Shown: positions 23,913 to 31,696 of the stretch, piece by piece
How the letters are laid out: every line of letters starts with the position of its first letter
Numbering within the stretch: position 1 is the stretch's first letter
Assembly: GCA_030536515.1 (NCBI GenBank)
Contig: JAUNPV010000002.1
Span: forward strand, 62,001 to 126,000
Source of the DNA: Eubacteriales bacterium
GTDB lineage: Bacteria; Bacillota; Clostridia; Oscillospirales; Oscillospiraceae
Length of the DNA stretch: 64,000 nt
Direction of reading: 5' to 3'
The notes under the pieces: model-generated
Told to the model about the DNA's origin: nothing
Databases searched by the model: none
What the model saw: the letters and a program-made list of their open reading frames with translations, nothing else
Translations under genes and position numbers: made by a program

Positions 23913-24868
23913 AGGTTCACCTGATTCTGCACCTTCCCACTGAGGAAGCCCCGGACGTTTTCCACCACGCAGTCCAGCAGCCGCTGGCGGCTTTCCACCG
24001 GGGCCCAGGCCATGTGGGGGGTGATGATGCAGTTGGGGGCGGTCAGCAGGGGATTGGTTTCGGAGGCCGGCTCCACGCTCATCACGTCCAGGCCAGCGCC
24101 CCGGAGCTTGCCGGAGGCCAGAGCATCGGCCAGGTCCTGCTCGCAGATGAGCTGGCCCCGGGAGGTGTTCAGCAGAATGGCCCCGTCCTTCATTTTTGCG
24201 ATTGTTTCCCTATTGATAAGCCCTCTGGTGGCCGGGAACACAGGGCAGTGGAGGGAAACAATGTCAGACTGCCGCAGCAGGGTATCCAGGTCAACATACT
24301 CCGCCAGGGCCCGGCCCTCGGGGTACTCCGTGCGGCTGTAGGCCAGCACCTTCATGTCAAAGGCCCGGGCGATTTTCGCCACCGCCTGGCCAATGCGTCC
24401 GAAGCCCACAATGCCCAATGTCTTGCCCGCCAGCTCCATCTGGGGGGTCAGCCAGTAGCAGTAGGAGGTTTTTTTACACCAGTCGCCCTGGTGGACGGAA
24501 GCATCGTGGAGGCCGATGCGGTGGCACAGCTCCAGAAGCAAAGCCATGGTGAACTGGGCCACAGCGGCGGTGCCGTAGCTGGGCACGTTGCACACGGGGA
24601 TGCCCCGGCCCCTGGCGGCGGCGCAGTCCACCACGTCGTAGCCCGTGGCCAGCACGGCGATAAACTTCACCTGAGGGCAGGCGGCCAGCACGGCCTCGGT
24701 GATGGGGCACTTGTTGGTCAGAACGATTTCGGCATCCCCAATCCGGGCAACGGTGTCGGCCTCTCCCCGGGTTTGCTCATAAATGGCCACCTCGCCAAAC
24801 TGATTCAGGCACGCCCAGCTGAGGTCCCCGGGATTCAGGCCCTGGCCGTCCAAAACGACGATTTTCAT
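23909..24868 (-). CDS. D-2-hydroxyacid dehydrogenase (glycerate dehydrogenase-like)
   Basis: The 319-residue NAD-dependent enzyme has the nucleotide-binding motif TLGIVGFGRIGQAVAKIA (about 147-164) and catalytic residues in NTSRGQLI (Arg), DVMSVEPA (Glu) and ITPHMAW (His). It reduces 2-keto acids such as hydroxypyruvate; the exact substrate is open. ATG at 24868 follows AAGGAGA. The frame is open far upstream to 25129, but that part is antisense to the pseudouridine synthase gene. Confidence 0.9.
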   Translation of the reverse strand: MKIVVLDGQGLNPGDLSWACLNQFGEVAIYEQTRGEADTVARIGDAEIVLTNKCPITEAVLAACPQVKFIAVLATGYDVVDCAAARGRGIPVCNVPSYGTAAVAQFTMALLLELCHRIGLHDASVHQGDWCKKTSYCYWLTPQMELAGKTLGIVGFGRIGQAVAKIARAFDMKVLAYSRTEYPEGRALAEYVDLDTLLRQSDIVSLHCPVFPATRGLINRETIAKMKDGAILLNTSRGQLICEQDLADALASGKLRGAGLDVMSVEPASETNPLLTAPNCIITPHMAWAPVESRQRLLDCVVENVRGFLSGKVQNQVNL

Positions 24869-24934
24869 AAGAATTTCTCCTTCCGCTTGCATTGCAGTAA
24901 AATTTTTGATAGGATAGACAAAGGATTTGCAGAC

Positions 24935-24972
24935 TGTCATTGCGAACCGGTGCGCACACCGGTGTGGCAATC
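24935..24972. repeat. short palindromic repeat, TGTCATTGCGA...GGCAATC form
   Basis: TGTCATTGCGAACCGGTG, loop CGCA, CACCGGTGTGGCAATC. It shares its left end with the elements at 4480 and 55608 and lies between divergent genes. Confidence 0.75.
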
Positions 24973-24994
24973 TTTCAATTTTTGTGAGGTAATT

Positions 24995-25621
24995 ATGGAG
25001 CTTTTGTTTGCTGACGAGGATATTGTGGTGTGCATCAAGCCGCCCCGGGTGCTGTCCACCGACGAGCCGGGGGGCCTGCCGGAGCTGGTGCGCCAGGCCC
25101 TGGGGACCGGGGACGTGCGCACCGTCCACCGCTTGGACCGGGTGGTCAGCGGCGTGATGGTGCTGGCGAGAAATGCCGCTGCTGCCTCGGACCTATCCAG
25201 GCAGATACGGGAGGGCAGCTTTTCCAAAGAATATCTGGCCGTGGTCCACGGCTGCCCGGAGGTCAGAGCGGGGACCATGAGAGACCTTCTGGTCCGGGAC
25301 AAGGCCCGGCGGATGACCATGGTGGCCGGGGAGCCGGGGAAGGGCGTCCAGGAGGCGGTGCTGGATTATAAGGTGCTCGGCACCACAGGGGCACTTTCCC
25401 GGGTGGAAATCCATCTGCACACCGGCCGGACCCACCAAATCCGGGTCCAGTTCGCCAGCCGGAATCTGCCGCTGGTAGGGGAGCGGAAGTACGCCGTTTT
25501 GGATGACCCCTGCGAAATCGCCCTTTGGTCCCACAAAATCGGCTTTACCCACCCCAGGACCGGGGAAGCCCTGGAATTTTCCCGGGAGCCCCCGGCCTGC
25601 TACCCCTGGACCGCTGTTTAG
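24995..25621 (+). CDS. RluD/RluA-family pseudouridine synthase
   Basis: The 208-residue protein lacks an S4 domain. It carries the catalytic motif VHRLDRVVSGVMVLAR (Asp nucleophile, about residue 50), the SFSKEYLAVV strand, and HLHTGRTHQIRVQFA. It isomerises uridine to pseudouridine in rRNA or tRNA. It is shorter than RluD (about 300), consistent with the small RluA-like subgroup. ATG at 24995 follows GAGGT; the long upstream frame is a shadow of the dehydrogenase. Confidence 0.88.
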   Translation: MELLFADEDIVVCIKPPRVLSTDEPGGLPELVRQALGTGDVRTVHRLDRVVSGVMVLARNAAAASDLSRQIREGSFSKEYLAVVHGCPEVRAGTMRDLLVRDKARRMTMVAGEPGKGVQEAVLDYKVLGTTGALSRVEIHLHTGRTHQIRVQFASRNLPLVGERKYAVLDDPCEIALWSHKIGFTHPRTGEALEFSREPPACYPWTAV

Positions 25622-25665
25622 GCGATTATACCATATTTTCCAATCTTTGAAAAGAGGAATACAGA

Positions 25666-26436
25666 ATGAAATTAAGACTTGTCAAGCTGGAACCCAAATA
25701 CCGGCCCCAGCTGGAGGAAATGCTGGCCGAGTGGACCAATGAGCAGGATGCGCCCTATTCCATCCGCAAGAACGATTACCGTGATTTTGACCATTACCTC
25801 GCCAATTTGGAGGTGAAGGAGGCCACGGAGCATCTGGTGCCGGATTCCACCTATTTCTGCCTGGACGAGGAGCAGAATGTGTTCGTGGGGGCTGTGAACA
25901 TCCGCCACCGGCTGAATGAAGGGCTTCTTCGCACCGGCGGCCACATCGGCGACGGCGTCCGCCCCTCCTGGCGGGGCCAGGGTGTTGCCACCCGGATGAT
26001 TGCCCTGGCGCTGGTGAAGTGCAAACAGCTGGGCATCGACCGGGTGCTGATGGTCTGCAACAAGGATAACCCCGCCTCGGCCAGGTCCATCCAGAAAAAC
26101 GGCGGAGTTCTGGAAAATGAGATTGAGGCCGACGGCGTGGTCCAGCAGCGGTATTGGATCAACTTACAAACCCACTACGATTTCTTCCAGAACCGGGACT
26201 GCGAATACTTTCCCTGCCACCCCGGGGCCGACCCGGAGACCTTCAGCTGCCTGTTCTGCTACTGCCCCCTGTACTGCCTGGGGGACCGCTGCGGCGGGAA
26301 TTTTACATACACCGACAGTGGCGTGAAGGACTGCACCCACTGCCTTCGCCCCCACCGCCGGGAAAATTACGGCAGCATCTGCAATTCCATGTCCGCCGTT
26401 TTGGAGCTGGCAAAAAAGAAACGGGAAAAGTCTTGA
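25666..26436 (+). CDS. GNAT acetyltransferase fused to a Cys-rich zf-like domain
   Basis: The 256-residue protein has two parts. Residues 1-168 are a GNAT enzyme (GGHIGDGVRPSWRGQGVATRMIALAL, then DNPASARSIQKNGG). Residues 172-245 form a Cys-rich small domain with CEYFPCH, CLFCYCPLYCLGDRCGG and DCTHC...H. That domain matches the zf-like (PF04071-type) module normally found alone or joined to cobalamin-salvage CbiZ. The combination is uncommon in my experience. The Cys cluster probably binds metal. The acetyl acceptor is unknown. Confidence 0.85.
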   Translation: MKLRLVKLEPKYRPQLEEMLAEWTNEQDAPYSIRKNDYRDFDHYLANLEVKEATEHLVPDSTYFCLDEEQNVFVGAVNIRHRLNEGLLRTGGHIGDGVRPSWRGQGVATRMIALALVKCKQLGIDRVLMVCNKDNPASARSIQKNGGVLENEIEADGVVQQRYWINLQTHYDFFQNRDCEYFPCHPGADPETFSCLFCYCPLYCLGDRCGGNFTYTDSGVKDCTHCLRPHRRENYGSICNSMSAVLELAKKKREKS

Positions 26437-26472
26437 TTTTTCCGCCTGGGGCTGGTATAATACTCGGGTCAC

Positions 26473-26561
26473 GGAGCGGTATCGAAGCGGTCATAACGGG
26501 GCTGACTCGAAATCAGTTTGGGAGCAATCCCACGTGGGTTCGAATCCCACCCGCTCCGCCA
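26473..26561 (+). tRNA. tRNA-Ser (anticodon CGA)
   Basis: The acceptor stem GGAGCGG pairs with CCGCTCC, with discriminator G and encoded CCA. The anticodon loop CTCGAAA gives CGA, reading UCG serine codons. A long class II variable arm (GGGAGCAATCCC) and T-arm GTGGGTTCGAATCCCAC are present. Length is 89 bases. Confidence 0.97.
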
Positions 26562-26562
26562 A

Positions 26563-26597
26563 AAAGCACGTCACCCCTACAGGGCGGCGTGCTTTTT
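26563..26597 (+). terminator. terminator of tRNA-Ser
   Basis: AAAGCACG...CGTGCTTTTT stem directly after the CCA. Confidence 0.8.
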
Positions 26598-26602
26598 AGC
26601 TT

Positions 26603-26621
26603 GCGGGTGGGATTCAAACCT
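26603..26621 (-). other. inverted copy of the tRNA-Ser T-arm
   Basis: GCGGGTGGGATTCAAACC is the reverse complement of the tRNA 3' portion with one mismatch. It begins 42 bases after the tRNA end and may mark an old recombination event at the tRNA. Confidence 0.5.
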
Positions 26622-26698
26622 ATCAAACTGCCCGTGGGAGAATCCCATGGGCCGCCAGGCCCATTTGGGATGTAGCAGTTGAAAAGGAGTATCGTGTA

Positions 26699-27343
26699 AT
26701 GAATCAAAACACTCAGGATTTTTGGGAGACCTGCTGGCAGCGGGATACGGATAGGGATTATGGCAAATATCTAAAGGCTTTTTATCAGAAACAGGACCCA
26801 ATGATTGACCTGTTCAAGCGGCACCATGTTCGCCATGTGTGTGACGCCGCCTGCGGCTATGGTGCCTACAGTCTGATGCTTGCCTCCAACGGCTTCCAGG
26901 TGGAGGGCTTTGATATTTCTCAGACATCTGTAGAGCTGACCAAGAAGCTCCTGGGGAAATATGGAATTGACACGTCAAACTATAAAGCAGCCAGTGTGCT
27001 GGATACGGGGTATGCGGCGATTTTTGATGCTGTGGTGGCCGTTTCCGTTTTGGACCACCTGTATGCAGCCGACGCCAGAGCCGCTTTGACCGAGCTGCTT
27101 CGCATCGTAAAACCCGGCGGCTTGGTGGTTGTCTCCTTTGACAATCTGGACGAGGACGACCTAAAGCGTCAGCATATCCTTGCCGCCGACGGAAGCATTC
27201 TCTATACGGACCCCAGCTGGGGCGGTATGATATTTCATCCCTATGCCGATGGGGAGCTTGCTGACTGGCTGAGTCAATACCGGATTATTCATCATTATCA
27301 AAACAGCCGAAACGAGCGGTTCTACGTCATTGAAAAAGTATAA
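26699..27343 (+). CDS. class I SAM-dependent methyltransferase
   Basis: The 214-residue protein has SAM motif I as VCDAACGYGAYSLMLASNGFQVEGFDIS (about 48-75), with VVAVSVLDHLYAADARAAL as the later conserved strand and IVKPGGLVVVSFDN as the post-motif. GAAAAGGAG precedes the ATG. The substrate is unknown. It stands alone between tRNA-Ser and punA. Confidence 0.85.
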   Translation: MNQNTQDFWETCWQRDTDRDYGKYLKAFYQKQDPMIDLFKRHHVRHVCDAACGYGAYSLMLASNGFQVEGFDISQTSVELTKKLLGKYGIDTSNYKAASVLDTGYAAIFDAVVAVSVLDHLYAADARAALTELLRIVKPGGLVVVSFDNLDEDDLKRQHILAADGSILYTDPSWGGMIFHPYADGELADWLSQYRIIHHYQNSRNERFYVIEKV

Positions 27344-27418
27344 ATTTTCAGCTGGCAATTCCCCACTGGAAAACAGCCGAAAGCTGTGATATAATAGGCC
27401 AAAAAAGGAGGAACTTCT

Positions 27419-28243
27419 ATGGACTTACAGACGAAAATCAACGCCGCCGCCCAGTATCTGCTGGACCGGGTGGCTCTGCGGCCCACTGTGGGGCTGGTTC
27501 TGGGCAGCGGCCTGGGAGACTATGCCGATACCCTGGAGGAGGCGGTGCGGGTGCCCTTCGGGGAGATTCCCAATTTTCCCCTGCCCACCGTTGCGGGGCA
27601 CAGCGGGATGCTGGTGTTCGGCCGGAAAATGGGCCGGACCGTTGTGGTGCTCCAGGGGCGCATCCACTACTATGAGGGCCTGCCCCAGCAGGAGACCACC
27701 CTGCCCATCCGGGTGCTGGCCGCCATCGGTGTCAAGACCCTGGTGCTGACCAACGCCTGCGGCGGCGTCAACACCGCCTTCCACCCCGGCGACCTGATGC
27801 TGATTTCCGACCACATCAATTTCTCCGGCTCCAATCCGCTGATTGGGCCCAACCTGGACCAGTTTGGCCCCCGGTTCCCCGATTGCAGCGACCTGTACAC
27901 CCGCAGCCTCCGCAAGGCGGTGAAGGAAAAGGCGGCCTCCGTCGGCATCGACCTGCAGGAGGGCGTCTACGCCATGTACTCCGGCCCCAACTACGAAACC
28001 CCCGCCGAAATTCGGATGTTCCGCACTCTGGGCGCTGATGCCGTGGGAATGTCCACGGTACCGGAGGCCCTGGTGGCCGGTCACTGCGCCATGCAGGTGC
28101 TGGGCATTTCCTGCATCACCAACATGGCCGCCGGTGTGCTGCCCCAGAAGCTGAGCCATGCCGAGGTCATGGAGACCGCCGCCCGGGTTCACGATACCTT
28201 CCACACTTTGGTGGATGCGGTTCTCACCGTGATTGAGGAGTAA
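27419..28243 (+). CDS. punA: purine nucleoside phosphorylase
   Basis: The 274-residue trimeric-type PNP cleaves guanosine or inosine with phosphate. Signatures are LVLGSGLGDYAD (phosphate loop), TVAGHSGMLVFG, LTNACGGVNTAFHPGDLM, AMYSGPNYETPAEIRM and the base-binding TNMAAGV. AAAAAGGAGG precedes the ATG. The next gene begins five bases after the stop, so it heads a three-gene operon. Confidence 0.95.
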   Translation: MDLQTKINAAAQYLLDRVALRPTVGLVLGSGLGDYADTLEEAVRVPFGEIPNFPLPTVAGHSGMLVFGRKMGRTVVVLQGRIHYYEGLPQQETTLPIRVLAAIGVKTLVLTNACGGVNTAFHPGDLMLISDHINFSGSNPLIGPNLDQFGPRFPDCSDLYTRSLRKAVKEKAASVGIDLQEGVYAMYSGPNYETPAEIRMFRTLGADAVGMSTVPEALVAGHCAMQVLGISCITNMAAGVLPQKLSHAEVMETAARVHDTFHTLVDAVLTVIEE

Positions 28244-28248
28244 GGGCA

Positions 28249-28659
28249 GTGGAGCGTAAAATTCTATGCAGCACCGAGGCCGACAGCAAGCGTGTCCATA
28301 AAATGCTGATGGAATACAATCTTCGGTATATGCACGACTTTGAGGACTACAACTTCCACATCGAGGAAAACGGGGAGATTATCGCCGGCATTGTGGCATG
28401 GTGTGTGTCTGATACCTTGGAGGTGGAGTACCTCCGTGTGGCCGACAGCCACAGAAGGGAGGGGCTGGGCACCCAGCTGCTGAATCATGTGGAGAAGCTG
28501 GCCCGGGAAAAGGGGTTCAAACGAATCCAGCTGAACACCCTCAGCTTCCAGGCCCCGGAGTTTTACTTAAAGCACGGCTATACCAAACAGTTTGAATCCC
28601 CGTTTTTTGACAACTATACCCAGATTTACTTCATCAAGGACCTGACGGAGGAGGAATAA
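28249..28659 (+). CDS. GNAT-family N-acetyltransferase
   Basis: The 136-residue protein has the acetyl-CoA site VEYLRVADSHRREGLGTQLLNHVEK (about 62-86) and LNTLSFQAPEFYLKHGYTK. The GTG start at 28249 lies just after the punA stop; GGAG inside the punA end (GAGGAGTAA) serves as ribosome site. Its stop TAA is immediately followed by the ATG of the NUDIX gene, so the three genes are coupled. Confidence 0.88.
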   Translation: MERKILCSTEADSKRVHKMLMEYNLRYMHDFEDYNFHIEENGEIIAGIVAWCVSDTLEVEYLRVADSHRREGLGTQLLNHVEKLAREKGFKRIQLNTLSFQAPEFYLKHGYTKQFESPFFDNYTQIYFIKDLTEEE

Positions 28660-29136
28660 ATGGATATCACTTTCAAAACAGAAAACGGCCGCTTTAACTA
28701 CCGGGTCTGCGCCATCATCCTGCACGGCGGGAAAATCCTTGCCATGCACGATGACCGGTCGCCCTACTTTTATCTGCCCGGAGGCCGGGTGGCGCTCCAC
28801 GAGCGGGCGGAGGACGCCGTCCTGCGGGAGCTTCGGGAGGAGCTGGGCATCGAGGCCAAAATTGACCGGCCCCTTTGGCTGAATCAGAGCTTCTTCACCG
28901 AGGACGTAAGCGGGGAAAAGTACCACGAGCTGTGCATCTATTTCCTCATGGATATTTCCGGAGCGGACCTGGTGGCAAGAGGGGAGACCTTCGCCCAGCA
29001 GGAGGGCCGCCGGACCCACCGCTTCCAGTGGCTGCCCTTGGAGCGGCTCCGGGAGGAATATTTCTACCCGGTATTTCTGAAGGAGGCGGTATTCCACCTG
29101 CCGGAAAAATTCACCCTTCGGACGGAAACCGAATAA
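28660..29136 (+). CDS. NUDIX hydrolase
   Basis: The 158-residue protein has the Nudix box GGRVALHERAEDAVLRELREELGI (about 40-63) with the REx2EE core. Relatives cleave dNTP, CoA or sugar-nucleotide derivatives. The ATG directly abuts the stop of the acetyltransferase, with GAGGAGGAA just before it. It is the last gene of the punA operon and is followed by a terminator. Confidence 0.9.
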   Translation: MDITFKTENGRFNYRVCAIILHGGKILAMHDDRSPYFYLPGGRVALHERAEDAVLRELREELGIEAKIDRPLWLNQSFFTEDVSGEKYHELCIYFLMDISGADLVARGETFAQQEGRRTHRFQWLPLERLREEYFYPVFLKEAVFHLPEKFTLRTETE

Positions 29137-29141
29137 GTTTA

Positions 29142-29175
29142 CCCCGCTTCCAGTTTGGAAGCGGGGCTGCTTTTT
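29142..29175. terminator. terminator shared by convergent genes
   Basis: CCCCGCTTCCA/TGGAAGCGGGG with GTT loop, then CTGCTTTTTA. Confidence 0.85.
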
Positions 29176-29650
29176 ATTCATAAAAGGAAAGAGGCGCATC
29201 GTAGACACTATGACCGGTTTCCAGAGGGCTTCCGTTGACCGTCAGCTTGAGGGTTTCGCCCTGGTAGGCGGTCAGGAAGGTGTTCACCACACTGCCCAGA
29301 ATCATGGTCTCCCCGGCGGTCCCCATAGAGCCGACCAGGGTCCCGAAGGCGGCGTTGAAGTCAATGGCCAGCTGGGGGGAGTCGGCGGAAAAGGTGTTGA
29401 TTTGGACATCCTGATTCAGAACGCCCTCCAGGGTCAGCTGCTCTAAAATGGCTTCATCGCTGAGCGCAGGAACCGTGACCTCCTTGGTTTCCAGCTTCTC
29501 GGCGTTGTCGTCCGGCAGATACAATGTCAGCGGCACAGCGGGCTGGGTGGCCACAGTGGTTTCCGGCGAAGCTGTGGGCTGCGTCGGGGCAGGGGAGGCG
29601 CATCCGCTGAGCAGCAGACAGGCCAGAAGCAGTGCAAATAATTTTTTCAT
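29174..29650 (-). CDS. lipoprotein with GerMN domain
   Basis: The 158-residue protein has a lipoprotein signal (LLLSGC, Cys17), a Thr/Pro/Ala-rich linker (18-38) and one GerMN domain. The domain begins LTLYLPDDNAEKL and includes ILEQLTLEGVL, INTFSADSPQLAIDFNAAF and ILGSVVNTFLTAYQGETLKLTVNG. GerMN domains occur in the germination lipoprotein GerM and in LpqB-like proteins. A role in the spore or cell envelope is likely. It is downstream of the SH3b gene but separated by a terminator. Confidence 0.85.
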   Translation of the reverse strand: MKKLFALLLACLLLSGCASPAPTQPTASPETTVATQPAVPLTLYLPDDNAEKLETKEVTVPALSDEAILEQLTLEGVLNQDVQINTFSADSPQLAIDFNAAFGTLVGSMGTAGETMILGSVVNTFLTAYQGETLKLTVNGSPLETGHSVYDAPLSFYE

Positions 29651-29671
29651 AGGGTTCTCCTTTTAAAAAGC

Positions 29672-29695
29672 GGGGGCTTTCCGCAGAAAGCCCCC
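29672..29695 (-). terminator. terminator after the SH3b gene
   Basis: GGGGGCTTTC/GAAAGCCCCC stem; on the minus strand CGCTTTTT follows. Confidence 0.85.
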
Positions 29696-29704
29696 TGTGG
29701 TTTG

Positions 29705-31291
29705 TCAATCGTCCAAATCGACGTAGGCGCCGGAAATCCAGCCGTCCTCAATATTGTACCAGGTGCTGCCGTTGATTTTCAGGGTAAAGAGGACCTCGAC
29801 CTCGTCGCCCTCATCCAGGCCGCCAACACGGTCATAGTCCTGGTCGGGGCCGCTGCGGATGTTCAAATCGTCGGTGGTGACGGTGCCGTAGGTGCCGCCG
29901 TCGCCGGTGCCGTCAGCGTAGACGTAGTCCAGGGAAATCCAGCCCTTCTTGGTGCGGCCCCAGTCGTCGTCCTCTTCCAGAATCTCGACCCGGGCACCGT
30001 AGGTGTAGGAGCCGATGGAATCGCTGTCGCTGTCTGCGGACCTGCGGATGTTCAGCTTGTCAGCGGTGACGATGCCGCGGAACTGCACCTTGGTGCTGCC
30101 GTTGCCCTCGTCAAAATCATCGTCGTCATCGTCGTTGTCAATCCAGCCGTCGCCGTCGGCATCATCATCGTCGTCCAGGTCCACATACTTCATGGAAATC
30201 CAGCCCTGCTTGATGTTGCCCCAGGTGGTGTCGCCCACCTTCAGCTGGAACAGAATGGTGACGTCGTCGCCGGAATCCAGGGAGCCCACGGAATCATACT
30301 TGGTGCCAGGTCCAATGCGGATGTTCAAATCGTCGCCGGTGACGGTGCCGGTCTTTTTATTGTCGGTGTCGCTGCCGTCCACAAAGACATAGCCCAGGGA
30401 AATCCAGCCCTCCTTCACACGACCCCAGCTGCCGCTCTTTTCGAGAATTTCGACGCGGGTACCGTAGGGCAGGGAATCCACCTTATCATAGTCGGTGCCG
30501 GCGCCCTCACGGACGTTCAGCTCCCGGGCAACAACGATGCCCCGGAACTGGACCTTGGTGCTGCCGTTGCCGTCCACATTGCTGCCGTTGGTATTGGTGC
30601 TGGTGTTAGTGTTGGTATTGGTGTTGGAGCCGTCCAGCTTCACGTGCTGCAGGGAAATCCAGCCCTGCTCGATGCGGCCCCAGTCGCCCTTCTTTTCCAG
30701 GATTTCAACCCGGGCGCCGCTTTTCAGCACACCGACCTTGTCGGAGTTCTGGCTTGCGGACTTGCGGATGTTCAGCTCGTTGACGGCCACGGTGCCCTTG
30801 GCAATGACGGTGTCGCTCTTGTTATCGTCGGTGTCGTCGGGCTCATCGTCACCGCCGTTCCAGCCTGCGGGATCGTCGGCATTGTCAGGCATATTGTCCC
30901 ACTGGACATAGTCCATCTGGACCCAGCCCCGCTTATCGTCGCCGTAGCTGACGTAGCCCCAGAGAGTACCAAGAGGGTCCTGGGTCTGGAGGACTTCCAC
31001 CTTCGTGCCTGCTTCCAGAACGTCGGTCTCAGGAGATTCCTCCGAGGGGGTGCTGCGGACCTTGAGGGTGCTGAGGACGGTCGCCATGTTCTCATTGACA
31101 GGCTCCGTCACAGTGGGAGCAGGCTCCGTGGAGGGCTCGGTCGCCGTGGGCAGACTGAGGGGGGGCTCGGTGGAGGGGGTCGTTTCCGTATCCTTTTTCT
31201 TGAAACAACCGGTGAACAAAGTGACCATCATACACATCACAATGGCCAGACTCAGAATTTTTCTGAGCATTTTCATAGTAGAGAAATTCAT
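29705..31291 (-). CDS. lipoprotein with six SH3b repeats
   Basis: The 528-residue protein has a lipoprotein signal (LFTGC, Cys29) and a Thr/Pro/Glu linker (32-68). Six bacterial SH3 repeats follow (about 70-130, 163-220, 250-305, 314-372, 404-460 and 469-527), each with a LNIR or LNVR start and a WISLxYV or WVQMDYV end. Linkers are simple-sequence: Asn-Thr repeats (223-236) and Asp runs (372-393). The segment GNGSTKVQFRGIV occurs twice (241 and 397), showing duplication of a two-repeat unit. SH3b domains bind peptidoglycan peptides, so an envelope-bound protein is expected. No enzyme domain is present. Confidence 0.88.
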   Translation of the reverse strand: MNFSTMKMLRKILSLAIVMCMMVTLFTGCFKKKDTETTPSTEPPLSLPTATEPSTEPAPTVTEPVNENMATVLSTLKVRSTPSEESPETDVLEAGTKVEVLQTQDPLGTLWGYVSYGDDKRGWVQMDYVQWDNMPDNADDPAGWNGGDDEPDDTDDNKSDTVIAKGTVAVNELNIRKSASQNSDKVGVLKSGARVEILEKKGDWGRIEQGWISLQHVKLDGSNTNTNTNTSTNTNGSNVDGNGSTKVQFRGIVVARELNVREGAGTDYDKVDSLPYGTRVEILEKSGSWGRVKEGWISLGYVFVDGSDTDNKKTGTVTGDDLNIRIGPGTKYDSVGSLDSGDDVTILFQLKVGDTTWGNIKQGWISMKYVDLDDDDDADGDGWIDNDDDDDDFDEGNGSTKVQFRGIVTADKLNIRRSADSDSDSIGSYTYGARVEILEEDDDWGRTKKGWISLDYVYADGTGDGGTYGTVTTDDLNIRSGPDQDYDRVGGLDEGDEVEVLFTLKINGSTWYNIEDGWISGAYVDLDD

Positions 31292-31326
31292 GGCGTTACC
31301 TCACTTTCGTGTCATCTCTCAAGGGT

Positions 31327-31356
31327 ATTATAGCGGTAAAGGGGGGCTTTTGTCAA
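31327..31356 (-). promoter_or_regulatory. sigma-A promoter of the SH3b gene
   Basis: TTGACA and TATAAT, both perfect, with an 18-base spacer on the minus strand, 35 bases before the ATG. Confidence 0.85.
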
Positions 31357-31425
31357 TAGTTTGTATATACTGTAAGAATTTCTTAATAATTAACCGGAAG
31401 TTTTTGGAATTAACTGGAAGAATAC

Positions 31426-31455
31426 TTGACAAAGCACGTGGCAAAATGGTATTAT
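31426..31455 (+). promoter_or_regulatory. sigma-A promoter of the cysS operon
   Basis: TTGACA (31426-31431) and TATTAT (31450-31455), 18-base spacer, immediately before the T-box leader. Confidence 0.8.
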
Positions 31456-31461
31456 AGCTGG

Positions 31462-31658
31462 GAAAAAGAAATATCGCAGTGACCGGGAGGAGTACCGGGA
31501 CTGAAGCGACAGAGAGCCGGGGCCGTTGGCTGGAAGCCCGGGCGGCGGGAGGTCCGGGGAAGGTGCGCCCGAGAGCGAGCAGACCCCGAAAGTGATAAAT
31601 GAGAGTGGAACCGCGGCTGCGCCGCCTCTTGTACGGACTGTGCAAGGGGCTTTTTTTA
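31462..31658 (+). ncRNA. T-box riboswitch of cysS
   Basis: The leader ends with the T-box sequence AGTGGAACCGCGG (31604-31616), which binds the free CCA end of uncharged tRNA. It is followed by a terminator (CCTCTTGTAC...GTGCAAGGGG, then TTTTTTT to 31657). The 5' part folds as Stem I with a GACAGAGAGCC distal loop region. TGC at 31564-31566 on its 3' side is a candidate cysteine specifier, matching the downstream gene. It turns on the operon when tRNA-Cys is uncharged. Confidence 0.92.
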
Positions 31659-31696
31659 TTTGTCATTCGTATCAATAACCATATGGAGGAATCAAT

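Noticed and set aside
26513-26707. Minus-strand reading frame ending GGIRTHVGLLPN
   Set aside because: It is the antisense of tRNA-Ser and a well-known false peptide made from tRNA sequence; no ribosome site.
30100-30640. CRISPR-like regular repeats
   Set aside because: The repetition is codon-level simple sequence (Asp and Asn-Thr runs) and duplicated SH3b modules inside one gene.
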